A stretch of 54,244 bases of DNA, from positions 1-54,244 of the forward strand of contig CAKSEY010000020.1 of NCBI GenBank assembly GCA_934448295.1. Reading direction: 5' to 3'. How positions within the stretch are numbered: position 1 is the first letter of the stretch; each line of letters opens with the position of its first letter. This document shows, one piece after another, positions 1 through 6,768 of this stretch. The stretch comes from an uncultured Oscillospiraceae bacterium (lineage in GTDB: Bacteria > Bacillota > Clostridia > Oscillospirales > Ruminococcaceae). The translations under genes were made by a program, and so were the position numbers. The notes under the pieces are model-generated. The model saw only the letters and a program-made list of their open reading frames with translations. It had not been told where the DNA came from and searched no databases.

Positions 1-171
1 TATCACCTGAGCAAAAATCAGAACAAACATCAGCGGATGGCTTTTCCATAGTTCCGCAAGAATATACCGCATATTCTGGGTGGTTTTATATTTATGCTCG
101 CTTCGCTTCTTACGGTGCTTCTCGCTGTCCTGCTTTCGTTTTTCCTTTGTGTATTTCGTGATTTTTACCAT
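1..171 (-). CDS. ABC transporter, N-terminus only (partial)
   Basis: An open frame starts at an ATG at 169-171, preceded by an excellent ribosome binding site (GGGAGGTGAG), and runs off the left edge. The visible 57 residues are a very basic N-terminus (many Lys, Arg and His) followed by MRYILAELWKSHPLMFVLIF, which begins a hydrophobic segment. This resembles the start of ATP-binding/permease exporters found next to GHKL/LytTR two-component systems on clostridial mobile elements. The ATPase part is not visible, so the class and substrate are unknown. It lies downstream of the kinase gene on the same strand, separated by a hairpin with a T-tract that may attenuate its transcription. Confidence 0.5.
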   Translation of the reverse strand, partial: MVKITKYTKEKRKQDSEKHRKKRSEHKYKTTQNMRYILAELWKSHPLMFVLIFAQVI

Positions 172-199
172 ATTCTCACCTCCCTTAAAGCATAACATA

Positions 200-240
200 A
201 AAACGACCGCCCGTGGTGATTTCTGCACGAACGGTCGAAA
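200..240 (-). terminator. Intrinsic terminator/attenuator between kinase and exporter genes
   Basis: Read leftward, CGACCG at 239-234 pairs with CGGTCG at 211-206. An inner CGTG/CACG pair extends the stem, and it is followed by TTTTTATG. It sits 19 bases past the kinase stop and just before the exporter's ribosome binding site, so it probably lowers read-through into the exporter. Confidence 0.6.
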
Positions 241-259
241 TACTGCATGAATGGTACGA

Positions 260-997
260 CTAACCGCAAAGCGGCACCATTATCTCGGTCGCAAACACGC
301 CCTCCTCGTTCTGTCGATTGACATAGCCGCCGTATTTTTTCGCAACTCTGTCAATTCTGAATATGCCATAGCCGTGTTCGCCCTCCGACTGCTTTGTGGA
401 GAGGTAGCGCCCTGCAATTTTCTTCACATCTCCTGCGCTGTTCTGTACCGACATATAAAGCTGATTTTTCAGACACCCGATATAGATACGCATAAAGCGG
501 TCGCTTTCGGGTAGTTTGGCGCAGGCCTCCGCTGCGTTGTCAAGGAGATTGCCAAGCACGGCGCAAAGCTCCACGTCGGAAAGCGGAATGTTGTTCGGGA
601 TATTTGCCTTAACATTTATTTTGATATTCAGCTTTTCCGCGACGGACAGCTTGCTGTTAAGTATTGCGTCCGCCATAACATTGCCCGTTTTTATGACGGT
701 ATCGACCGTGGTCAGGTCGTCTGCAAGGCTGTCCAAATAGCTGTCAAGTTCGGCGTAATTGCCCTGCGCAAGCTGTATCTTCATGTTCTGAATGTGGTTA
801 CGGTAATCGTGCCGCCAGCCCCTGACCAGCTTGTACATATTCTGTATTTCATGAACCTGCTTTTCGATAAGCTCGCTCTGGAAACGCTCTATGCGGCGGT
901 CTATCATGTTGTAGAGCGTGCGGCGGAGCAGGAATACGGCTAAAAACGCCAAAGTCAGCAGAACCGCACACACTAACGCTATTATCAGAATTTTCAT
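260..997 (-). CDS. GHKL-family sensor histidine kinase (AgrC-like, short N-terminus)
   Basis: The 245-residue protein has one N-terminal membrane helix (about residues 4-25), a coiled-coil stretch, a phosphoacceptor motif WRHDYRNHIQNM (His63 likely modified) and a GHKL ATPase domain. The N-box is LGNLLDNAAEA (Asn150/Asn154) and the G-box is GEHGYGIFRI near 206-215. AgrC/DUF4173-type kinases normally carry five to seven membrane helices. This one has only one, so it may sense through a partner, for example the adjacent exporter, or in the membrane itself. It follows the response regulator with one base between the TGA and the ATG, so the two are translationally coupled. Function: autophosphorylation and phosphotransfer to the adjacent LytTR regulator. 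Confidence 0.88.
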   Translation of the reverse strand: MKILIIALVCAVLLTLAFLAVFLLRRTLYNMIDRRIERFQSELIEKQVHEIQNMYKLVRGWRHDYRNHIQNMKIQLAQGNYAELDSYLDSLADDLTTVDTVIKTGNVMADAILNSKLSVAEKLNIKINVKANIPNNIPLSDVELCAVLGNLLDNAAEACAKLPESDRFMRIYIGCLKNQLYMSVQNSAGDVKKIAGRYLSTKQSEGEHGYGIFRIDRVAKKYGGYVNRQNEEGVFATEIMVPLCG

Positions 998-998
998 T

Positions 999-1721
999 TC
1001 AACCGTCCTTTTCGCTGTGGGTGTAGAACTCTATAAACCGCCTGTTGACCTCGCTGTAAAGCCGCCTTGAGAGCGGTATTTCCTCGCCGCTGTCAAGAAT
1101 CAGGGCTGTCCTTGCGATGGTTCTGATATACCGCAGATTTACAATGTACGAGCGGTGAGAACTCACAAACCCATTCACCTGCATTGCGGAGAATTTGCTT
1201 ATGCTCATTGTGCAGTCTATTATCGTATCGTCTGATAAGTGCAAGGCTGTTTTTCTGCCGAAAGCCTCAATATAGGTTATTCTGTCGGCTGAAATATGGG
1301 TCGCTCCGTCGGCAGTTTCAACAAGCAGCTCGTCTGCTTTGACGGAACGTTTCTCTACATATTTATCGAGAACGGCGAACAGCTTTTGCTTAGCTACAGG
1401 TTTCAGCAAGTAGTGCAGGGCTTCCACGTCATACCCCTCGGCAATGTAATCGGAATACCCCGTAATGAACACTATCGGGAGCATATCGCCATTGGAACGC
1501 AGGCGCTTGGCTAACTCCATTCCGTTGAGTCCACGCATTTCAATGTCGAGAAGCAGCAGGTCGCAGGGCTTATCTGAGTAACTGAAAAGAAAACCCTCAG
1601 CGCTTATGTACTCTTCAATCGAAAGGGCAAAGGGCTTGTCCGCCGACCATTCGTCAAGCAGACGGCGCAGTTCACTTATCTGTTTTTCATTATCATCGCA
1701 GATTGCTATTGTCAGCGGCAT
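999..1721 (-). CDS. LytTR-family response regulator
   Basis: A receiver domain (about residues 4-120) has the acidic pocket CDDN, the phosphoacceptor Asp in LLLLDIEM and the conserved Lys in YLLKPVAK. A C-terminal LytTR DNA-binding domain follows (about 140-235, with ITYIEAFGRKTALHL and FVSSHRSYIVNL). I prefer the ATG at 1721 (MPLTIAICDDN): it lies 6-7 bases after GAGGTG, whereas the upstream GTG at 1730 lies inside that ribosome binding site. The gene is first in the regulator-kinase-exporter operon, and a good promoter sits at 1746-1774. Phosphorylated LytTR regulators usually activate the neighbouring exporter or their own operon; that role here is inferred. Confidence 0.9.
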   Translation of the reverse strand: MPLTIAICDDNEKQISELRRLLDEWSADKPFALSIEEYISAEGFLFSYSDKPCDLLLLDIEMRGLNGMELAKRLRSNGDMLPIVFITGYSDYIAEGYDVEALHYLLKPVAKQKLFAVLDKYVEKRSVKADELLVETADGATHISADRITYIEAFGRKTALHLSDDTIIDCTMSISKFSAMQVNGFVSSHRSYIVNLRYIRTIARTALILDSGEEIPLSRRLYSEVNRRFIEFYTHSEKDG

Positions 1722-1745
1722 GGATCTCACCTCGGTTTAAGTACA

Positions 1746-1774
1746 ATTATAACATAAAATGCAAAAAAGTTCAA
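1746..1774 (-). promoter_or_regulatory. Promoter of the regulator-kinase-exporter operon
   Basis: On the minus strand TTGAAC (1774-1769) and TATAAT (1751-1746) are separated by exactly 17 bases, 25 bases upstream of the chosen regulator start. Confidence 0.75.
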
Positions 1775-1780
1775 TACAAC

Positions 1781-2407
1781 TTACTCCCTAGGTTTAATAT
1801 ATTCCGCATATTCATAAGCACTGTTCTTAACCCCTTCCGTCACTAAGTCAAGCAGATACTGCTTGTAAGCCGTCCTAAGAACACGATTCCGCTCCTCGGC
1901 GCCTATGTCAACAAATTCCTCCCATGCATTTTCTGAATAACAGCACTTTTCAAAATAATAGAACAATGCACCAAGAATGCTTGAAGCCGCTTCCTCACCG
2001 CCGTTCTTTTCATGGCAGTAGAAGCTATAATCCTCGCAAAGCTCCTTGAACAGATGGTTGATTACAGACAGCTTTGCGTAGTCCCTGTTCTCTGCAAGTT
2101 CCGACAAATACTCCGCCGCCTGGTCGGACAACCCCGTAAACTCGCACACGGTTTTCAGTTTTCCTTTCCGGGCGGTCGTGTTCGTTCTGCCGATAAGGTA
2201 GTCGGCGCTTACGTTCAGCACATTCGCGATCCTCGCAAGAATTTCAATGTCAGGCATTCGCTTGTCATTCTCATAGTAACCCAGCGTGCTTTTAGAAATA
2301 CCCACCATATCTGCGAACTGCTCGATGGTGCAGCCATGCTCCTTGCGAAGCTCTTTCAATCTTTTTCCAAACACCTGTTCGCAGGTGTTTTTTGTTTCCG
2401 GTACCAT
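1781..2407 (-). CDS. XRE-family transcriptional regulator
   Basis: The 208-residue protein has an N-terminal Cro/CI helix-turn-helix (about residues 12-72; KRLKELRKEHGCTIEQFADM, then SKSTLGYYENDKRMP, then LNVSADYLIGR). The C-terminal ~130 residues have no obvious enzymatic motif and are probably a helical dimerisation or ligand domain. The ATG follows GAGGAGG with a 7-base gap. Its promoter (2540-2568) faces the promoter of the small rightward XRE gene, an arrangement typical of a switch controlling transfer functions of a mobile element. The target operator is inferred to be the inverted repeat between the two genes. Confidence 0.85.
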   Translation of the reverse strand: MVPETKNTCEQVFGKRLKELRKEHGCTIEQFADMVGISKSTLGYYENDKRMPDIEILARIANVLNVSADYLIGRTNTTARKGKLKTVCEFTGLSDQAAEYLSELAENRDYAKLSVINHLFKELCEDYSFYCHEKNGGEEAASSILGALFYYFEKCCYSENAWEEFVDIGAEERNRVLRTAYKQYLLDLVTEGVKNSAYEYAEYIKPRE

Positions 2408-2476
2408 AGTGTTCCTCCTCGTAATGTTATCAAAAGACTATATTTGTGGAATTAAAGACGAATATCCACAAACATC

Positions 2477-2505
2477 TTGACAGACCTACCGCGAAATGAT
2501 ATAAT
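2477..2505 (+). promoter_or_regulatory. Rightward promoter (to small XRE gene and mobilization genes)
   Basis: TTGACA (2477-2482) and TATAAT (2500-2505) are separated by 17 bases. Both hexamers match consensus. ATATAATCAC, which overlaps the -10 box, is repeated in inverted orientation at about 2553-2562. Confidence 0.8.
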
Positions 2506-2539
2506 CACATCACCGCTCACAATAGTCATCTTTACAGCT

Positions 2540-2568
2540 ATGATACCACAATGGTGATTATATGTCAA
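2540..2568 (-). promoter_or_regulatory. Leftward promoter of the XRE regulator, facing the rightward one
   Basis: On the minus strand TTGACA (2568-2563) and TATCAT (2545-2540) are separated by 17 bases. It points toward the rightward promoter at 2477-2505. The two predicted transcripts therefore overlap at their 5' ends, and each polymerase must cross the other promoter. Confidence 0.75.
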
Positions 2569-2626
2569 GCGGAAATTTCAAACCTGAAGTATTTTTTCTT
2601 TCAGTTTTGCGAAAGGAGGTTCTGCA

Positions 2627-2854
2627 ATGATAACATACGAACCGTTTTGGGATTACCTCGGCTGGCATGAAATATCGACCTACACGCTGATTACCAAACA
2701 TCACGTCAGCAGCAGTACGATAAACCGTCTGCGACATAATCAGCCGGTCAGCACAGCGACAATAGACAAGCTCTGCGAAATTCTGAAATGCCCAGTCGAT
2801 GATGTTATTATGTATGTCGAAAAGGCTAAATCGAGCGATTTGCGCTCTGGTTGA
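2627..2854 (+). CDS. Small XRE-type helix-turn-helix regulator
   Basis: The 75-residue protein is almost entirely one helix-turn-helix domain: LITKHHVSSSTINRLRHNQP is the recognition region, followed by TATIDKLCEILKCPVDDVIM. This is the pattern of short Cro/CI-like regulators common in clostridial mobile elements. AAAGGAGG lies 7 bases before the ATG. It is the first gene after the rightward promoter at 2477 and precedes the relaxase. It probably antagonises or autoregulates with the larger XRE protein; that role is inferred. Confidence 0.85.
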   Translation: MITYEPFWDYLGWHEISTYTLITKHHVSSSTINRLRHNQPVSTATIDKLCEILKCPVDDVIMYVEKAKSSDLRSG

Positions 2855-2967
2855 AAGCTCGACTACATGGCGATTCTGCCGGAATTTGCGTGTGTTCCAC
2901 TCGCCGACCATACCGCAGATTTCCTTTGAAAATCATAACGGGCATTCTGCCTAATATATCGTTTTTT

Positions 2968-3040
2968 TAGAGGGTCTTAGGGGGATATTCCCCCTAACGC
3001 AGGTTATTTTGCTGACAAAATAGGTAATGCGTTATACCCA
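2968..3040 (+). other. Candidate origin of transfer (oriT) upstream of the MobV relaxase
   Basis: Just upstream of the relaxase gene are two hairpins: TTAGGGGG-ATATT-CCCCCTAA (about 2978-2998) and ATTTTG-CTGA-CAAAAT (about 3007-3022). MobV relaxases usually act on an oriT immediately 5' of their own gene that contains inverted repeats next to the nick. No nick site is recognisable by eye, and the GC hairpin could instead be a terminator for the small regulator gene. Confidence 0.35.
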
Positions 3041-3130
3041 TTCTGCGGCGGCTTTCAAATGTGTTAGAAACAACGGGAAAATATAGCCGAGAATGCGACT
3101 ACAACCGCATTTATGGCTACTTGAAAAGGA

Positions 3131-4318
3131 ATGAGAATGATGAGCAATGAAGTAAAAGCGCTGTCGATTTCTTTCCGTTCGGACGATGGCTGCATTGAAC
3201 ACAACAACCGCGATTTCTTCACGGATAACGTGGATAAATCCCGAACGCCTAACAACATAACCTATGTGAAGCGTGACTTGCGTGGGCTGTATCACGAACT
3301 TTTTGACAAAGCACTCGCCGAGTACAACGCACGTCAAAACCGCCCTGACCGCCAAATCCCCGACTACTACGAACACATCAGAAAAAGCAAAAAGGAGAAG
3401 CTGTTTCAAGAGGTAATCGTGATGTTTGGAAACTCGGAGAACTGCGGCGTTAGCTCGGAGAATTGGGAAACCGCCGTTAAGCTGCTTGATGAGTATATGC
3501 GTAATTTCGAGAAGCGCAATCCAAACCTAAAAGTTTTCAATGCGGTAATGCACCTTGATGAAGCAACTCCGCACCTACACATTGATTTCGTTCCCGTGTG
3601 CTATGAGCAGAAGCAAGGACTGTCCACCCGTGTTTCAATGAAGCGGGCAATTCAGCAAATGGGATTTTCCGCAAGCGGTAAAAAGGAAACGGAAGCAATT
3701 TTATGGGGAAGTTCCGAGCGGGCAAAGCTGACTGGCATATTGAATAACCACAATATCGCACGGCAGGTAGTGGGAGCGTTTCACGACCACAAGAGCGTTG
3801 AGGAATACAAGCGATATGCTCAAATTATTGGCGACAAGAATGCGCACATTAACGCTCTGAAAAAGGAAAACCCCGTTGATTTGAGCAGTACAGATGTTGG
3901 CGATATTCTCAATCAGAATGATTTTATGCGTGAAACTATAACGAAACAACAGGCAGAAATCTCGCAGTTAAGGGCGAGAACAACAGCTAAGTTTATGCCG
4001 ATTGAGATTTACAACGATGAGAAGCGGCAGTACGTAATCGAGCAATTACAGCGTGTGAATAGTCCATTCGTTGAGGAGAATAACACAATTTACGTTCCCG
4101 AATACTACGAGCCGTCTGTGAGGAAACTCCTTGCCGCGTTCAAGCCTATGGATGGTCAGACTATCAGCGAAAGGCTGAAATTCTTTATAGACCGACTGCT
4201 GTATTCAGCGCAGGACTTTGAGCATTTCATTAAGCTGTTGGAGGTCAACAAGTATGAGGTGCGGCGTGCCAAGTATATTGCAGTTAAACCGCCTTATGCG
4301 AAAAGATTTTTCGGCTGA
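3131..4318 (+). CDS. mobV: MobV-family relaxase, N-terminal part (frameshifted)
   Basis: This protein nicks plasmid-type oriT and pilots the DNA strand during mobilization. Visible are the MobV/Pre N-terminal motif NNITYVKRDLRGLYHELF and the metal-binding HxDE...PHxH motif in AVMHLDEATPHLHIDFVPV (about residues 137-155). The ATG at 3131 directly follows AAAGGA, so the ATGs at 3137 or 3140 (MMSNEVKALSISF) are better spaced starts. The frame ends at a TGA at 4316, but family-like sequence continues in the next frame (4315 onward: RLKSLGEDYSEYSLRKRIEC). A single missing T in the T5 run at 4307-4311 would restore one protein of about 571 residues. The catalytic domain is intact, so the fragment might keep nicking activity. 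Confidence 0.85.
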   Translation: MRMMSNEVKALSISFRSDDGCIEHNNRDFFTDNVDKSRTPNNITYVKRDLRGLYHELFDKALAEYNARQNRPDRQIPDYYEHIRKSKKEKLFQEVIVMFGNSENCGVSSENWETAVKLLDEYMRNFEKRNPNLKVFNAVMHLDEATPHLHIDFVPVCYEQKQGLSTRVSMKRAIQQMGFSASGKKETEAILWGSSERAKLTGILNNHNIARQVVGAFHDHKSVEEYKRYAQIIGDKNAHINALKKENPVDLSSTDVGDILNQNDFMRETITKQQAEISQLRARTTAKFMPIEIYNDEKRQYVIEQLQRVNSPFVEENNTIYVPEYYEPSVRKLLAAFKPMDGQTISERLKFFIDRLLYSAQDFEHFIKLLEVNKYEVRRAKYIAVKPPYAKRFFG

Positions 4319-4845
4319 AATCTCTTGGCGAGGATTATTCAGAGTATTCGCTCCGCAAGCGTATTGAGTGCAGAAACAACGTCCCGACCGAGTTTGAGCA
4401 AGCTGAGTGCAGAGTAAGCAAGGTTGAAAAGCCGTTCTACTCTGCAATAAACACAAGCATAACACTTGTGAGAAAGTTTGAGATTACCCCCGCAAAATGG
4501 GATAAGCAACAGCCCTATGATTTTATGAACGACCTGACGATTGGGCGGTTGATTTATTGCCTTAACACCATTTCGGAGTTGAGTATAAAAAGCCGTGAGC
4601 AGCTTTATTCGATAGCTGCCGACTTGCGAGAAAAAGCCGAAAACGGCGCTGAAGATATTGACCTAAAAGCACAGCTTTCGCAGATTGAGAGCGTGATACG
4701 CACCTACGAGGAAATCGTTGAGGGCAACTATATAGATAACCTTATTCGTGCCGAACGTGAGCGCAGAGAAGCGGAGCAGAAGAAAGAAAATTCCACCGAA
4801 CAGAAGCCAACACAAACCGTAAACAGAAAACCAAACAGAAGATAA
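4315..4845 (+). pseudogene. MobV relaxase, C-terminal part after the frameshift
   Basis: Read in the frame of position 4315, the sequence continues the relaxase: LKSLGEDYSEYSLRKRIE, then EITPAKWDKQQPYDFMNDLT, an acidic/basic helical region and a charged tail ending NRKPNRR. The only in-frame start is a GTG at 4468 with no ribosome binding site, so independent expression is unlikely. It is best read as the C-terminal third (about 175 residues) of the relaxase, which would carry oligomerisation or coupling-protein contacts. Whether the frameshift is real or a sequencing error cannot be told from one sequence. Confidence 0.7.
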
Positions 4846-4857
4846 CGGAGGTAATTT

Positions 4858-5025
4858 ATGCGATATAAAAAGAAAAATCTCAAAATCCTTGTCGTGCCGC
4901 ATTACAGCGGCTCTGTGAAAACCACCGAGGTTTTCAGAAAGGTAATAGCCGAACAGATTGAGAAGAAACTAAACAAAGCCGAAAAGAAAAACAATGATAC
5001 CGCAAGCGACAAAAATGTACCATAA
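4858..5025 (+). CDS. Small basic hypothetical protein (55 aa)
   Basis: This short frame starts at an ATG with GGAGG six bases upstream and ends at a TAA at 5023-5025. The product starts MRYKKKNLKILVVPHY and is Lys-rich at both ends. It contains SGSVKTTEVFRKVIAEQIEK, consistent with a short strand plus an amphipathic helix. It sits between the relaxase and the serine recombinase, a position where similar small ORFs occur in related elements. No function can be assigned; a recombination accessory role is only a guess. Confidence 0.6.
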   Translation: MRYKKKNLKILVVPHYSGSVKTTEVFRKVIAEQIEKKLNKAEKKNNDTASDKNVP

Positions 5026-5030
5026 AATAC

Positions 5031-5059
5031 TTGAAATACACGGACGGTTGATGTATAAT
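5031..5059 (+). promoter_or_regulatory. Promoter of the serine recombinase gene
   Basis: TTGAAA (5031-5036) and TATAAT (5054-5059) are separated by 17 bases, 45 bases upstream of the recombinase ATG. The recombinase can therefore be expressed separately from the relaxase. Confidence 0.75.
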
Positions 5060-5104
5060 AAAGATGTCGAATAATCGGTTGTCCGTGTTTGAAGGAGGTT
5101 TATA

Positions 5105-6730
5105 ATGGCAGGACAACCAACATACAATACAGCTTTATATCTTCGTCTGTCAAAGGACGACGGCACTATGAATGAAAGTTCGAGCATACAAACGCAAAAG
5201 GAAATGCTCACACGGTATTGTCGGGAAAACGGCTTTGCAATCAGCCAAATCTACATTGATGACGGTTGGAGCGGAACGAACACAAACCGACCGAGCTTTC
5301 AGCGTATGCTGTCGGATATCGAGGACGGAAAAATCAACTGCATTATCACAAAAGACCTTTCCCGACTCGGCAGAAATTACCTTGAAACGGGTAGTTTTAC
5401 GGAAATTTATTTTCCCGAACACAACGTGCGATACATAGCCGTGACGGACGGCGTTGACACAGCAAAAGGCTCTACAATGGACATTACGCCGTTCAAAAAT
5501 CTGCTCAACGATATGTATGCGCAGGACATCAGCAAAAAAATCAAATCCTCTGTGCTGACAAGGCAGAAGCAAGGCAAATTCACGGGCGGGAAAGCGCCTT
5601 ACGGCTACGCAAAAGACCCAAACGATAAAAACCACCTTGTAATTGATGAACGATATGCACCGACTGTTCGCCGCATTTACGATATGGCGGAAAACGGCTT
5701 TGGAATTGAGCAAATCGCAAAGAAATTATCTGCCGAAAAAATACTCCGTCCGGGGGCGGTCGCTGCCGAAACTCACGCGAATTTTGAAAAATACGCAAAC
5801 GACGGAAAGGAGTTTGAATGGTCGGTCGCAATGGTGCGGAATATTCTCCGAAACCCGACATACAAAGGCGCGGTTGTCGGGCAGAAAAAGCCTACAATAT
5901 CCCTCAAAAGCAAAAAGCGCAAGGGCGTTGTGACAGCGGAAACATTTATTGTAGAGGGTATGCACGAAGCGATTATTGAGCCTGAGCGCTGGGAGTTAAT
6001 ACAGCGGTTAATAACAAGCCGAAAAAAATGCGACAGGGGCGATAAGCTCAAATACGACAATATATTCAGTGGCTTGGTGAAATGCGCGGATTGTGGTTAC
6101 GCGCTTATTCCGTACCGTTCGGGGAGAACGCAAAAGCCCAATGCGCGTGAGAATTATGATTATTATTGTCGTATTCATCGCGAGGACGCAAGGAATTGCA
6201 GTAAGCACAGAATAGCCGCAATAGACCTTTACAATGCCGTTTTGTCGGATATACAGCGGATTGCAGGGCAAGCTATAAGGAGTGACGAGAAGATGATTTC
6301 ATCAATCGCGGCAAGGCTCGGCAAAGCTGAAAAGGATAATGTTCGCCAAGCTGAGCGGGAAATTAAAAAGGCTCGGAAAAGGCTTGCGGAACTCGATACA
6401 ATGTTTGTGAAAACCTATGAGGAACACGCAAGGGGCGAGATTTCAGACCGCAACTATAACACGCTTGTTACAGCTTACGAAAAGGAACAGGGCGAACTTG
6501 AAGCGGCTGTCGGCGAATACGAAACGACAATCAGCACCAACCGCACTAACAACGAAAACGCCGCAAATTTCGTGGAATTGATAAAGCGTTACGCGGACAT
6601 TGACGAGCTGACGCAGGCGCTGCTGAACACCTTGATCGACAGAATTGAGGTACACGAGCCGGAGGAAATTAACGGCGAATATAGTCAGGAGCTCGATATC
6701 TACTACAAGTTTATCGGTATTATCGACTGA
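5105..6730 (+). CDS. Large serine recombinase (integrase/excisionase of the IME)
   Basis: At 541 residues this is a typical large serine recombinase. The N-terminal resolvase domain (about 1-150) has the catalytic Ser16 in LYLRLSKDDG, SIQTQ, and the arginine region KDLSRLGRNYLETG. A recombinase domain follows (about 160-280, GGKAPYGYAKDP). Next come a zinc ribbon (KCADCGYAL and a paired YYCRIH...NC), a long coiled coil (about 400-480) and a C-terminal tail. GAAGGAGG lies just before the ATG. It should catalyse excision and integration of the element without an accessory tyrosine integrase. Its gene ends about 50 bases from the inferred right end, as in Tn4451/Tn5397-type elements. Confidence 0.92.
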   Translation: MAGQPTYNTALYLRLSKDDGTMNESSSIQTQKEMLTRYCRENGFAISQIYIDDGWSGTNTNRPSFQRMLSDIEDGKINCIITKDLSRLGRNYLETGSFTEIYFPEHNVRYIAVTDGVDTAKGSTMDITPFKNLLNDMYAQDISKKIKSSVLTRQKQGKFTGGKAPYGYAKDPNDKNHLVIDERYAPTVRRIYDMAENGFGIEQIAKKLSAEKILRPGAVAAETHANFEKYANDGKEFEWSVAMVRNILRNPTYKGAVVGQKKPTISLKSKKRKGVVTAETFIVEGMHEAIIEPERWELIQRLITSRKKCDRGDKLKYDNIFSGLVKCADCGYALIPYRSGRTQKPNARENYDYYCRIHREDARNCSKHRIAAIDLYNAVLSDIQRIAGQAIRSDEKMISSIAARLGKAEKDNVRQAEREIKKARKRLAELDTMFVKTYEEHARGEISDRNYNTLVTAYEKEQGELEAAVGEYETTISTNRTNNENAANFVELIKRYADIDELTQALLNTLIDRIEVHEPEEINGEYSQELDIYYKFIGIID

Positions 6731-6768
6731 TTAGGAATGGCTTTGCAATAGAATTTATGGACATAGCG

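Noticed and set aside
4301..4330. Programmed -1 ribosomal frameshifting in the relaxase
   Set aside because: The heptamer around the T5 run does not fit the X-XXY-YYZ slippery pattern (the P-site tRNA would mispair with ATT), and no clear downstream stimulatory structure is seen.
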